Assembly: GCA_964019135.1 (NCBI GenBank)
Contig: OZ025260.1
Location: forward strand, 26,158,254-26,222,253
DNA: 64,000 nucleotides
Direction: 5' to 3'
From: Arenicola marina
Taxonomy: Eukaryota; Annelida; Polychaeta; Arenicolidae
Made by a program: the position numbers and the translations under genes. Shown in pieces: positions 1 through 11,429 of this stretch; position 1 is the stretch's first letter, and the number at the start of each line of letters is the position of its first letter. The notes below the pieces were generated by a model. It saw only the letters and a program-made list of their open reading frames with translations. It did no database searches and was not told the origin of the DNA.

Positions 1-440
1 TGACCGTGGACAAATGGATTGACCCTGGACAAATGGACTGACCCTGGACAAATGAAGTGACCTGGAGAAATGGATTGACCGTGGATAAATGGATTGACCG
101 TGGACAAATGGGTTGACCCTGGACACATGGATTGACCCTGGACAAATGGATTGACCTGGACAAATGGATTGACCTGGAGAAATGAAGTACCCTGGAGAAA
201 TGAAGCGACCTGGAAAAAGGGACATGCGAGTGACAAAGTGACAGGTGAATAGACCTTCAAAAGGAAACGGATGCATGACCTTGACAAAAGGACCGATGAG
301 TAGCATGGCCAAAGCAACAGGTGAAAAGTCTGGACGAAGCCATGGCGAGGGATATTTACAGAGGAAGAGATGAATGACGTTCACAAAGGTACATGTGAGT
401 GACCTTAACAAAGAAACAAGTGAGTGACCTCAACAAAGGT
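1..440. repeat. 19-bp minisatellite, decaying to the right
   Basis: Units of the form TGACCCTGGACAAATGGAT repeat head to tail from the window edge. The first 190 bases are regular; after that the units drift (for example tgacctcaacaaaggtacat) until about 440. The array probably continues to the left of the window. Confidence 0.9.
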
Positions 441-3400
441 CCATGTGACAGCAACCCGATCTGAGTTGAAAACCGCGGAACTCTCTGACAGCGGAGGTCA
501 TCCTAGCTGTCTCGCTCTGTTGAGCAGAAGCAAAGCCCTGTGTGTCGGTAGGCGAGGGAGTGGGAGGGAGGAAGGGAGAGGGCGTGGGGAGGGTGGGGGG
601 CGGGGGGGGGGGTGACGTAAATCCTCTCGCTGTGCTTATTCAGCACGGCATTCGAGCACCAAGGCGGGGCCGACGGTAAGGGCGTCGAGTGGTGAATATG
701 AAGGTGTATACCACAATGATATTTCCGTTCTTGTTTTCGTAATATATGTTGGTTTTGTGTTATTTTCTCACAAAAACATGTTGCGTGCTGTATATTTTGT
801 TTTCATGCTGTTAAAAGTACCTTTTGTGTCGTTGACGAAAGTCTTAGGTCAATGTTGAGGTTCAATAATTAAATACGACTTATCTATAGGAAAAGCGAGA
901 TTTCCATTAATATATGCATACAGGCTATGAAGTCACACAAGGCTGTTCATATGTATAAAAGAGTACCTTTGACCAATATCGCGATTGGACAGAATTCGCT
1001 GGTATATTTGTTTTTCCCCAACATGGAAACCACGTGGCTCGGTCTCCCAACTCGGGCCACCGACCGCCATGGACCTGTACCCAAGGTACACACACAAACA
1101 TATATATATGTATATAGGCGATGTCGTAACCATGGTCAAAAAAGGAGGTCAATGGGGCCGTCAGGTGGGCTTATACATACAAGGACCCTTTATTCCTTTA
1201 TAATGAGTCCAGGGCAGTGCGGCATGCGCTTGTCTGGTATGGAGATCATTGTATATAATTCCATAAATAGACTGGTATTTTTTACATGGAAGTTGGGATT
1301 ACGACAGTGGCGTGTGTGTGTGTGGGTAGGTGGCGGTGGGGGTAGGGTAGAGTGTGAAGGGTCTTGCGGTTTGGGTTGGGGGGTGGGGGGGAATTAACCG
1401 GGACAAGAGTAGTGGAAATAACTTGGAAACGGGACCGGGCGAAGGGGCTTTAGGGGACGGAAAGGGTGGGGTTGGAGGGGGTGGCGGTGGGGTGATGATG
1501 AAGGGGTTGGGGTGGAGAGCCCGGGGGGTGCCGGCATGCCATTCACCCTCTGTGGTCGGTCGAGGTCCCGTTTGCTTTCTCGCGGCTTGGTAAGCACGGT
1601 GTTTGTGGGTTACCGGCGACCGCCACAATAGTCGCTTTGAAAGTCGTGTCTTTGCCGGCTTCTGCCGACACGCCCTTTTCTGAATGACGTCTTGTCGAGT
1701 CTACCATTGTCAGCGACGTCGGCGGAGAGACGGAGACGTAATACACTATGCCACTCCCGACCTCCAGCCCCCCCACCAATCCGCCCGCAACTCTGTTTCC
1801 TGACGTTTGCAGGCAGTTAAATTGCTCGTGAGACACGCGGTCGTCCTACCTTACCACCTGGAGCGTGTCATCCAAAATCTGATGCGCAACGTTTCTCTCC
1901 ACCCCCCCCCCCCGCTTCTCCTTGCCTGCTCGTCCCCCCACCCCTCCCCCCCACCGCGACACCCTCCCGCGACACCAGGTAGCTACAAATGGAAATGTTT
2001 ACATTGGGAAACATTTCGACGAAAAACACGACATACCCATCCATGGATACCCAATGCTGTGAACTGTGAACTAGACCACCACGGTATAATGCAACGAGAC
2101 ACGACAATTGAAAAGTGGAGTAGGATCGGTGCGGGGAAGGGGGGGTGGGGTATGCGGCAAGGCGGCGACTGGCCAATGGAAGCACAATCAAGCCCCTCTC
2201 TAGATTTCAAGGGCATTTTTTTTATCAAGGGCACGACGGCCACGCGGTGCGACGGTTTGTAGATTGCAAAGTTAATTGTCAACAAAATATACCCCCCCCC
2301 CGCACCCCCAATCCCCCCCCCCCCCCAGTCGCCAGCTCCTACTGGTCTGGTCAGGATATTGGCCACGTTATCACCCTGTATTATAGTAGCACTACCTTCC
2401 ATAACAGGAAGTTGCCAGGGACGCTGCATGTGATAAAATGTTCGAACCTCTGAATACATGTGATCATGCATGTAAAGCCCCGAGCGTATACAAAGCGTGT
2501 GAGACATCATGCAATACGGTGTGGGGACAAGAACGATGGTGGGCAGCGTGACAAAGCTCAACTCTTAGCCTTTGATAGCCTTTGATAGGCCCTCGCAAAC
2601 TTGAGGATCAGCTGAAGAGGTCTGGGTCGTCTGGGTCGTTGCCACGCCAGTATACATGGAGGTGCCCCCCTCGCCGACGCCCCCCACCACTCTGTCTCAT
2701 ATAGGCAGGGCACTGGCATACCATATTTTAACCCATAGCCCATAGAGTCATCAGTTGTCTGGCCCGTCTTGCAGCTCCACCCCGCCTCAACCCCACGCTG
2801 TCACCGATTTCTCGCTTTCCATTTAGCGCCGTTTTGGTCATACGTCTTTTTTATGAGACGCCCCCCCCCCCCCTTTCTCACCACCACCTCCTCCCCCCCC
2901 CCCCCGCGCCTTCCTCCCCATCCCCCTCCCGGACGAGCGTGAACTGTACGACAGGCGTTCACCATGTGTACCCGGCGGCGGGGGGGGGGGGCGCTACCTT
3001 ACTATGGTGTGGGGGGTGTCTTGCGCCCGTGGCATAGTGGGCATCGATCACATGATGTCGATGTTGCCAGTATTTCTGTAGTTAATTCGTGGAGATGCAT
3101 AAATTAATACCATGGTGGAGGTACTAAAGAACATGGATGCACAAGTCGGTAACCTTTACGGCGGACGATGAGGACCCGGAAGCCAATTTACGACTGAGAT
3201 GGCTATTTAAAGATGTATACCATGCATATTATACACGGTGGAGACACTGGCTATACTTTTTTTACTAGTAAAGCTTTAGTTAATATCTTATCTCAATACT
3301 CTTAATTTGGGACACAATTACGTTATGGTTGAACACTAAAGAATCACATCAGTTGACAATTCTAATATGTAATATTTTAACAACAGAAGTAAACTTTTCA

Positions 3401-3640
3401 AACAAATATATCTCCAATAAGCGCGAATAAAGCAAACGAAAAGATAGATAGATATTTTTTATTGTAGCCACTTGCGAGAATACAGACATACAAACACAAT
3501 ATATCAATGCAAATATTACCTCGCCCAGTCCTGCAGGACTTATAAGTGACTTTAAATTAACTACAGCATTAGAACAGCCATTAGACGCCACTAGTATGTT
3601 AACATACAACGTAGCAAATGCACTTAAAATAAACACAAAC
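441..3640. other. No recognisable gene; poly-G/poly-C rich spacer
   Basis: I see no gene here. The stretch has G-rich sequence at 545-612 and 1310-1520 and runs of 9 or more C or G near 1903, 2291, 2319, 2861, 2890 and 2983. The open frames present are short, overlap on both strands and look like composition artefacts. Confidence 0.6.
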
Positions 3641-3802
3641 AAAAACATATGTACACTTAACCAGTTATGTACCATTACCCCAGTCTATATAGCCACGCAT
3701 CATTTAAGTACCGCGCAACTTCTGTTGCAACGACGCCCCACTTTCCAGACCGGTTCCACGGTTATTGGAAACTCTACTATACCCTGGTGGCACGCTCTTA
3801 TA

Positions 3803-4139
3803 TTACGGAGCTCCGCTAGGGACATTCAAACTTTTCAAATTCAAATTTTTTATCTCGACCGCACAACATAGTATTTCGTTCGCAGGACTTAGTGTCTCGT
3901 TCGCATGACAAAGTATCTCGTTAGCACGACAAAGTATCTCGTTAGCACGACATAGTATCTCGTTTGCACGACATAGTTTGAGAACAAAGTATCTCGTTAG
4001 CACGACATAGTATCTCGTTCGCACGACATAGTATCTCGTTCGCACGACAAAGTATCTCGTTCGCACGACAAAGTATCTCGTTCGCACGACATAGTTTGAG
4101 AACGAGACTTATTCTGAATGTCCCTAGCGGGGATCCACA
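3803..4139. mobile_element. MITE copy 1 with an internal 20-bp tandem array
   Basis: Inverted repeats of about 22 bp (ggagctccgctagggacatt at 3808 and its near reverse complement ending near 4134) flank an array of about 12 units of the type TATCTCGTTCGCACGACAAAG (3856-4098). The 6-bp sequence CTTATA flanks the element (3797-3802 and 4140-4145), which looks like a target-site duplication. No coding capacity. The superfamily is not recognised. Confidence 0.75.
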
Positions 4140-4240
4140 CTTATAAAGCTGTAACAACGCATCACATTGCAAATGCCTTTTGGCCTAATCTGCGCCCCAT
4201 TAGCCTGGCTGATCCGTTAATCCCCCTCTTACAAGACACT

Positions 4241-4427
4241 GGGACCTCACGGTGAAGTGATTAGCGCATTAGACCGCAGGTCAATAGGTATCACGCTCGA
4301 ATCTGGGCCCAGGCACCTAACTTGGGGCATGGTTCACCATCCATTCATCCTCCATCGTCCCGGGGGGTGTTCTCGACCAAGCTTAGCCATTGTGTTCACA
4401 AAGGCCTGCTTAAACGCCAGTTCATTT
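4241..4427 (+). mobile_element. tRNA-derived SINE, family A, copy in duplication unit 1
   Basis: A degenerate A box (ggtgaagtgattagcgcatt) and B box (gctcgaatct) begin the element. The body matches the better preserved family-A copy at 50517-50708 (cttggggcat..., attcatcctccatcgtcccg, ttcacaaaggcctgcttaaa). It is older and more diverged than that copy. Confidence 0.8.
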
Positions 4428-4562
4428 TGTACAATAACCCTCGTCTATATACCCACGCATCATTTAAGTATCGCGCAACTTCTGTTGCAACGACGAACCA
4501 CTTTCCAGACAGTTTCCACGGTTACTGGAAACTCTCCTATACCCTGGTGGCACGCTCTTATA

Positions 4563-4707
4563 TTACGGAGCTCCGCTTGGGACATTCAAACTAATGTTTT
4601 ATCTCGTGCGCACAACATAGTATTTCGTTCGCACGACAAAGTATCTCGTTCGCACGACAAAGTATGAGAACGAGACTTATTCTGAATGTCCCTAGCGGGG
4701 CTCCGTA
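4563..4707. mobile_element. MITE copy 2, short internal array
   Basis: This is the second copy of the 3803 element in the second duplication unit. Inverted repeats of about 25 bp begin at 4565 and end at 4707, and CTTATA again flanks them (4557-4562 and 4708-4713). It has only about three of the 20-bp units. The same insertion site in both copies shows that the element inserted before the block was duplicated. Confidence 0.8.
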
Positions 4708-4808
4708 CTTATAAAGCTGTAATAACGCATCACATTTGCAAATGCCTTTTGGCCTAATCTGCGCCCCATTAGCCTGGCTGATCCGTTAATCCCCCCTTAC
4801 AAGACACT

Positions 4809-4995
4809 GGGACCTTACGGTGAAGTGGTTAGCACATTAGACCGCAGGTCAATAGGTATCACGCTCGAATCTGGGCCCAGGCACCTAACTTGGGGCATGT
4901 TTCACCATCTATTCATCCTCCCTCGTCTCGTGGGGTGTTCTCGGCCAAGCTTAGCCATTGTCTTCACAAAGGCCTTCTTAAACGCCATTTCATTT
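4809..4995 (+). mobile_element. tRNA-derived SINE, family A, copy in duplication unit 2
   Basis: This is a duplicate of the SINE at 4241-4427, carried along by the segmental duplication. The A-box and B-box-like sequences and the body are at the same relative places. It differs from its sister at scattered bases, so the duplication is not recent. Confidence 0.8.
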
Positions 4996-6081
4996 CGGCA
5001 CACCTGGTCCATGGGAAAGGATGCTTTTCATCACAGCGTAATTCCATCGGATCGATAGTAATCAAGTGTGTTTGAAATGTTTATTTCGTATAGGAGGCCA
5101 TCAGGCCCATAATACATCTTTGGAATTTCAAAACCTCGACGCTCGCAGTATTTACAAAGACGCGTCTCCCTAGGAACATTTTCATATCGACCAGACTCAA
5201 TTGCATATCTGTGAGCCGAACACCTGAACCTTGCCAGCGCCTATCTAGACTTAACTACATTTAACACATCTATGTACAGTTCAGGTGTCAATGTTGATCG
5301 ATACCATTATGCAATGCAATGATTATGCTGTTAGTTGGCATCCGCTTGACTGCATTAGAAGGTGGATTACCGCATGCATGCAAAATACACAGATTATATT
5401 AGTCTTAATAACCATCGAGGGACCCATGGAATTGAGTCTCCCAGCATCGCTCGTTGGTGAAGTGATACATCCGAGTGCATAACGATAACGACTGTATTCA
5501 TGTGAGGCTCTCAAAATGTGTGGAAATATACGGCTGACGGCACCTCGAAAATGCTACTTAAGACAGACCTAGCGAACTAACCATTACACCAAACGACAAG
5601 CTCATGTATGCTAGGATGTTGGTGGATGTATGATTTTGCGGCCGTCTGTGCACAGTTCAACGATATTAATCCTATGGGGCTTGCCCAAGGCTACTGTGCG
5701 CAATATCCGCACAGCATTAGCATTAATGCCATTGGCAAATATATGCCAGCGAGATTGCCTAAACCATTGCGGCATGAATGATGCCCCACCTCTGATGGAG
5801 TTACTATATAAACTACTTTGGACGAGTGGTGAGGGTGCAGCCACATGTCATGCCCATGGCTTCGCGACAGGGTTACATGCGTTCGCTCGGGAATCGGCTG
5901 CGGTATAATAGTTAAATGGACTGCCCTAGGACAATCATTGCGTGCTGACGATTGAATTACAATCATTTGTTGGAATATATATATGCAGGTTGTGTGACGG
6001 GAGGTGCTCGAAGTAAGGTAATCGCAGCATAGCAATAATTATCGGAATTACGCAGGATCGTATGTGGTAAAAAAAGAACAG
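4996..6081. other. No recognisable gene before the 6082 ORF
   Basis: I see no repeat or coding signal that I can support. The stretch would hold any promoter or 5' UTR of the ORF at 6082, but I recognise no TATA box or other landmark. Confidence 0.5.
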
Positions 6082-6999
6082 ATGGAACCCGGTATGAAAG
6101 GCTCTCTTGGAAGTCCACATTGCAGTTTACCTCCTGTTGCTGGATCTACCAGTCTGCCAGGACGTAGTGACCAAGTCAAGAGCATGGCAGACAAATCCAA
6201 TGATATCCCGGCATCTACGTCACAGGGACGTCATAAGAAGGCTTCCATGCTGGGAGGAAAGTTCAAGTCCACGGCCAGGCGCGTCATCGCCGAGCGTCAA
6301 TTCCCAGATGGAACCATTGAAACAACAACTGACTTGCGAAAAGGAAGTGACGTCACTCAATGCGAGGACTCCAATAGCCGCATGCCAAAAAAGGGGAATC
6401 CCAAACGAGGCAAATTTGCGACGTTGGTCGGCGTCTCAATTCGAGGGAAGCGACGCGTGAAAGCCGCGCCACTGGACAAACCGGAAGAGCCTATAGCGGT
6501 AGAACCTGGTCCGGAAAAATCTACACCGGAAGTCATTGGTACGTTGCCCTCCACACCACGATTCGGCGCGACACTTTCCCGGGAGGCGACAGTCGCATTG
6601 CTGATGGGATATGAAGATGTATTGCAGAATAACTTAGCAGCAAAATTCCCGGACATGACGCAAGAGAGATCTGCTACCCCAGTTCCGCCGTCGTCTGACG
6701 TCACATCCTTTGCTGACGACGATACCGGGGTGAACAACACACAGTTACAAGCGTCTACCGCGGATCCGGAAGGTGAGAAATCCCCGCCTGGGGGTAAAGG
6801 GACGACCATGTTCAAGAGGAGGTTGTCCTACCGTCTGGAGATGGCTATGGATTTGCTGGATGACAGCAAATTGGAGGGGGAAGCCGTGGTGACGTCACCT
6901 AAAAAACAAAGTCTCGTCGCGGGTACTCCTACAACTCCGACATCAGTTGCTTATGAGGCTTGGCGGACGTGGTGGAGACGAGAATATGAACGAGACTAA
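6082..6999 (+). CDS. Hypothetical protein, 305 aa, basic and proline/serine/threonine rich
   Basis: I do not recognise the family. The frame is open from 6022; the first ATG is at 6082 (MEPGMKGSL) and the stop is at 6997-6999. The protein has no signal peptide or membrane segment and only two cysteines. In order it shows a Ser/Thr-rich start, a basic patch (KKGNPKRGKF, then GVSIRGKRRVK) at roughly residues 105-132, a predicted helix (EATVALLMGYEDVLQNN), a long disordered P/S/T/E stretch, and a tryptophan- and arginine-rich end (EAWRTWWRREYERD). The length without a stop, far above its surroundings, argues for a real coding exon. It may be a single-exon gene or the last exon of a longer one: AG dinucleotides precede it at 6027 and 6055, but neither has a good pyrimidine tract. 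A role in nucleic-acid binding or scaffolding would be pure inference from the charge. Confidence 0.6.
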   Translation: MEPGMKGSLGSPHCSLPPVAGSTSLPGRSDQVKSMADKSNDIPASTSQGRHKKASMLGGKFKSTARRVIAERQFPDGTIETTTDLRKGSDVTQCEDSNSRMPKKGNPKRGKFATLVGVSIRGKRRVKAAPLDKPEEPIAVEPGPEKSTPEVIGTLPSTPRFGATLSREATVALLMGYEDVLQNNLAAKFPDMTQERSATPVPPSSDVTSFADDDTGVNNTQLQASTADPEGEKSPPGGKGTTMFKRRLSYRLEMAMDLLDDSKLEGEAVVTSPKKQSLVAGTPTTPTSVAYEAWRTWWRREYERD

Positions 7000-9755
7000 T
7001 GGCACCCATCGACGGATGACGCGATGATGCAGGATTCCTTAGGATCTGGGTAAGGAGAAGGGGATTCGGTGATGTGTCTGCGCTGCGGCACACCAAGGAG
7101 GGAGAGAAGATTCTGGTTTACAGTGGCTAAGGCTTTTCTCTTCGCGCAGACGAGTTGAGGGCCACCAGCGAGAGAATGGTCTCTGGGTAGGAGTAGGGAA
7201 CGCGACCAGTCGGCCTACGTGTCGCGACAGAACATACCCAAGCAGTATTCATTTTCACTAAAGCTGCTTGTCTAGCTTTCCGCGGCAGATCTAAACCCAG
7301 GCGGGGTATATATCACAATTTGCAGAAAACTCGATTGTTTCGTTCTATAAATTCAGGCATCTAATATACAACGCCATTTTTGGCTGTGATATGGCAAAAG
7401 TGGCTATGCCGGGAGACCGCAGAAATTCGTCGCGGTACGGCTACTTATAACAAAGCATCGGTTAATTGATATCACTGGAAAGGTTGAGATACTTTATTTG
7501 GCAGTCTGAGTCCTGCGTGGAATATAGACACAAGACATTTTGGTTGATGCAAGGACTGATTCTTATTTGTATTTTGAGCTCTTTAGGTTTGGCGGGAAAG
7601 AGCTCGATGAGTAACTTTAAAGATGGGTTTGTTTAAACCCCGTCAGCTGATTCTTCACCGATGTCCAGAACGGGCATATAGATGAACGTATATACACTAT
7701 CAGACCGCGTATACCTCCACGAGGGACCTTTGAGTGCGTGACATCTGCCGCCTCCCGTTGAGCCACAAATGCAAAAAGGGGAAACGGATAAAAGTAGTGA
7801 AAAAACTTAAAAGATGTCAGTCGAGTGTGAGTATTTCCGTTTTTATAATTTACAAACAAAGGTAAATAAGAGGTAAAAGCGTAGCTCGTATGCATACGAA
7901 TGTTACCTATTTTCGCTTTACTCTTTTTATGAAGGGCTAATATATATATATATATATATATATATCTAGCTTTATCATGTTTAAAAATGGGGAAAGTTCA
8001 AATGACCTGGTGGAACCTTCTTTAATTGTTTGCGTAACATGCAATTGATCAAGAAAAAGTTCTGCTCATGGTTCAGAGGCCAAAGGGAAAAGGAATATAC
8101 GCTATGTCCCGCTAAATATTGTAAACATGAAGGCTGTAAACCCAGGTTAAAGCATGGTACGCTGCTGAAAATATGTGAGCAGAAAGACATCATGGAGGCG
8201 CCTTAAGTTACCTGGTCTATATTCTCAAGTAAACATTAAAGCAATAATCACCAGCTAGAGAGTCATAACGTTTACGTGGATGATTTTACGAGACGATATT
8301 AGGTTATTTCAATGACGGGGAACGATTATATACGACATCTAGACATTGCAAGGTAACGCTATGACGTCACATCTTGTCAATATATACATGCTCAGGGTGA
8401 GGGGAGGTGGTGAGGGGGGAGGGGGGCGGGGGGGGGGGGCACTACATATAGTTAGGTATATACATATGTGCCGTTCAAAGGACCCCTTTGTGTCCCTCAA
8501 TCCCGGAAGCAAGCAAAAATTTCTCTTGATTTCCCCTTTTCAGAATTGCAGCTCTTAACTATATATGCCTATTCCAGTTGATGTCGAAAGTATTTAAATA
8601 ATTAACCTCCATATAATTTGCCGTGGCTGTCAGTGTCTGCTTCCGACACTGTTTTCTGTTTTTTTTAACAAAAATGTTCTCTCTGAATGAACACGAAATC
8701 ACTTTAGCCTTTTCTGGCGTCAGTCCGGCAGGCACAACGCTTACGATTTCTGGCTGGATTGGGGCCGTGATGATAACTGTCTTTTTTGATCGTCTCTTAA
8801 TATGTCAGTTACAAAATGAACTGGGCAGGTATGACGATAACGTCTCCATTGTATTTGGTTAACCATTCAAGCCTTCAATTAAGGGGGTCATCGACTCGCC
8901 TCTTCCAAACTCTGCCTTTTCTAGAAGAGCACCTGCCATGCGATCTTTTCGCCTCTTCTCTTCCTGGAAGACTTCTTCAGCTCTTCCGCCCAGGTAGGTG
9001 GAAGAGAGAAGAGGTAGAGACTATTCCAAGATGGCGGAATCTAACTAGGCTAATGTTGTATCATGTTAATAATGTTGGGCGTTAATGTTGTCATATTAAT
9101 GTTGGGCGATAATATATGGATGTGGGCGATAAGTTGGGAATTATAAGTCAGCTTCCGTTGGCCATATCTTCTTCCGACTCGTCACAGGCGATCGATTCAT
9201 CGCTCATACTCTCCGGCTGGCATGACCTATGTGAAATAATGATGTTATCTATGAAAAAACACTGTACTTTCTATTATCGGCTTTTTATTTTCATTAGCGA
9301 GTTTAAAATAAGATATCTGGAGTTATCTGCCCATGGAGAAAATATTATTGCGGAAAATGAATGTTTCAGCTGCAATGTAATAGTTAGTTCCATTAATATC
9401 AACTTAATGTCGTAAGCGGTATGTCGCCAAAGGAAATACCTATGAATAATTATTGTCTTAGTATGCGACACGTATCGAGGCTATAGTGCAAGTATTTGGC
9501 TGTCAGATGTGATGATGAACATGTCGCCATCTTATTTGATGTATATATTATAGGCCTACATATTGCATCATCTACGAAAATAAAATATTCACGCAAATCG
9601 CTTCATGTCGTATCAGGCAGATAATCGATTCCACTGTGTATTCATATACTATATCTCTAGGTAAACGTAGATTACATGTTATTTCTATTCTAAGCTGTTA
9701 TTATACGTGTATCGGATTTGGTTCATGAACGCTATGCATGTAATGGTGGTGGGAT
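7000..9755. other. No recognisable gene; AT-rich spacer with a (TA)n run
   Basis: This follows the 6082 ORF and would hold its 3' UTR, but I see no convincing AATAAA close to the stop. A (TA)n microsatellite lies at 7940-7965 and a G-rich tract at about 8400-8440. The short open frames have no recognisable domains. Confidence 0.5.
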
Positions 9756-9760
9756 TACAA

Positions 9761-9832
9761 ACGATTACAAACGATTACAAACGATTACAAACGATTACAA
9801 ACGATTACAAACGATTACAAACGATTACAAAC
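9761..9832. repeat. 10-bp tandem repeat (ACAAACGATT)n
   Basis: About seven perfect units of ACAAACGATT lie head to tail. The 10-bp period is close to one helical turn, so the A/T-rich steps are in phase. Confidence 0.95.
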
Positions 9833-9839
9833 TTCGCAC

Positions 9840-11050
9840 CAGGTCGAAGACCACCAAATTGTCAAGGCCAAGGCATTGAAGACTTTATGAACTGCTATTA
9901 CGAGCTATGCTACCCAAAGCGGTAAGGTAGACCAGGGCATTGAGAATAATAAATACGGATCAATTTAATATGCCATTAGTCTTCAACACTGATCAGATAA
10001 ATTATACATAATTTGTTCGCTGTCTACCATTTTTCATTAAGTGCTAAAAGATACAAATACCGGACGCGTTGCGTTGTCTCATCCTTGTAAATTGGCAAAT
10101 GCCACAAATGATATGGTCCTATTAGCCGTGCAAATAAGCCGACAGATGCTTCATTCCCATGCCTTGCAAATAGGTCAATACCATAGCATATTGTCGTATA
10201 TAATCCTTGCCAACAGGCGCATACCACAACAGATTGTCCTGCCAAAGTCTAGATACTAGGCACCAGCTTGATTGGATTCACAGCCATTGTATTAGGATAA
10301 ATATACGTCTATGACAGCTAGGTGAAAAAAGAAAGTTTAAAATGATGAATAAGTTATTGTTGAACTTGTAGGAAAATAATGAGTCAACTTTGGAGTTTTC
10401 ACAATTTAGGCTTCAAATTTGACATTGCGATCGAGAGCTGAATGTTTTCCACTTTCTTGCCGGATAACCAATATTGTACTTTATACACCGATATTATAGT
10501 TAGTCTATATTCTGCTGTTCGTCGGCCACGTTGCCTAGAAATAACTTTGCACAGTCATGACAATAACATATCACCGTCGTAAAGGTCAGATTACACTGGA
10601 TCCAGAGGGAACACAACCAGCTAGAGGGATGGTCTGGAGAGCGATTTTACCCTGCCTTCCCTTAAGCTGTGTATATACTTCCACACAAGATGACCCAAGC
10701 CCCCACCCCCCCCCCCCCTAACTACCCGACCTCTACCCGACCCCTACCCCATCCATATCCCGGCCTAAGCATCCTCAAGGGTCAGCGAACTGCTAGCGGA
10801 GACCTACACATAATGGAAGGTAAACAATATGGCGAAATGGGTTTGTGTTTATCGAATAGATCATCGGCACATCCCGTGAGACACCCTCCACAGACGTGTC
10901 TATACGCTCGTGTCACGTGCAAGCTGGCGAGAACTGCGCGAGATTCCAGTTTTCTACAACGTCCGTGACTCAAGCACTAGGATTATTAGGGGATGTGTTC
11001 TGTCCGGATTTACGCCGAGCCGTCGCCTTGATCAGATACTTGAGTGATCT
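9840..11050. other. No recognisable gene
   Basis: The stretch is unique-looking and AT-rich, with one C run near 10707. I see no coding exon, RNA gene or repeat that I can support. Confidence 0.5.
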
Positions 11051-11055
11051 GCTAA

Positions 11056-11422
11056 TGCCCTGCTCACATAGACCCACCGACGCCTCGGCCGAGCTAAAAA
11101 GGGGGGAATTGGCCCCAAATCGGCCCAAAATCGGCCGTGACCTCGGCCGACCTCGGCCGAGCATTGCTGCTCGGTGGCTCATTTCAGGTGCTCGGCCGAG
11201 GCCTTTCCAGTTTTAATGCAGACAATAAAACCAGGCCGAGCTCGGCCAATTTCCTTAGGTCGGCGGAGGTCGACCGACCTCTCGGCCGACCTCTCGGCGG
11301 AGGTCGACCGACCTCTCGGCCGACCTCTCGGCCGAGCTCGGCCGAGCTCGGCCGATTTGTGGGAAAGTTGGGAAAATTGAAGAACTCGGTGGCGTGGGCG
11401 AGCTCTGACGTCGAGCAGGGCA
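11056..11422. mobile_element. GC-rich palindromic MITE, PIF/Harbinger-like
   Basis: The termini TGCCCTGCTC and GAGCAGGGCA are perfect inverted repeats, and weaker inverted similarity runs on for about 30 more bases (cccaccgacg against its partner cgtgggcg). A 3-bp duplication, TAA, flanks both ends (11053-11055 and 11423-11425); PIF/Harbinger elements typically duplicate TWA. The interior is made of interleaved CGGCCGAG and ACCTCTCGGCCGACC blocks that pair with one another. There is no coding capacity. Confidence 0.8.
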
Positions 11423-11429
11423 TAAGGGG

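Larger units (their letters stand above)
3661..4995. repeat. Tandem segmental duplication, two units (about 757 and 578 bp)
   Basis: The sequence from 3661 restarts at about 4418: both units contain the same order of blocks, such as gcgcaacttctgttgcaacg followed by tggcacgctcttatattacg. The 3' halves (4108-4427 and 4673-4995) match closely. The length difference lies almost wholly in the number of 20-bp repeats inside the inverted-repeat element that each unit carries. Confidence 0.9.

Noticed and set aside
1299-1628. Open frames in the G-rich stretch
   Set aside because: Composition-driven; Pro/Thr or Gly repeats on both strands.
6357-6815. 152-codon minus-strand frame opposite the 305-aa ORF
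   Set aside because: The plus-strand frame is twice as long with a more natural composition; this is its shadow.
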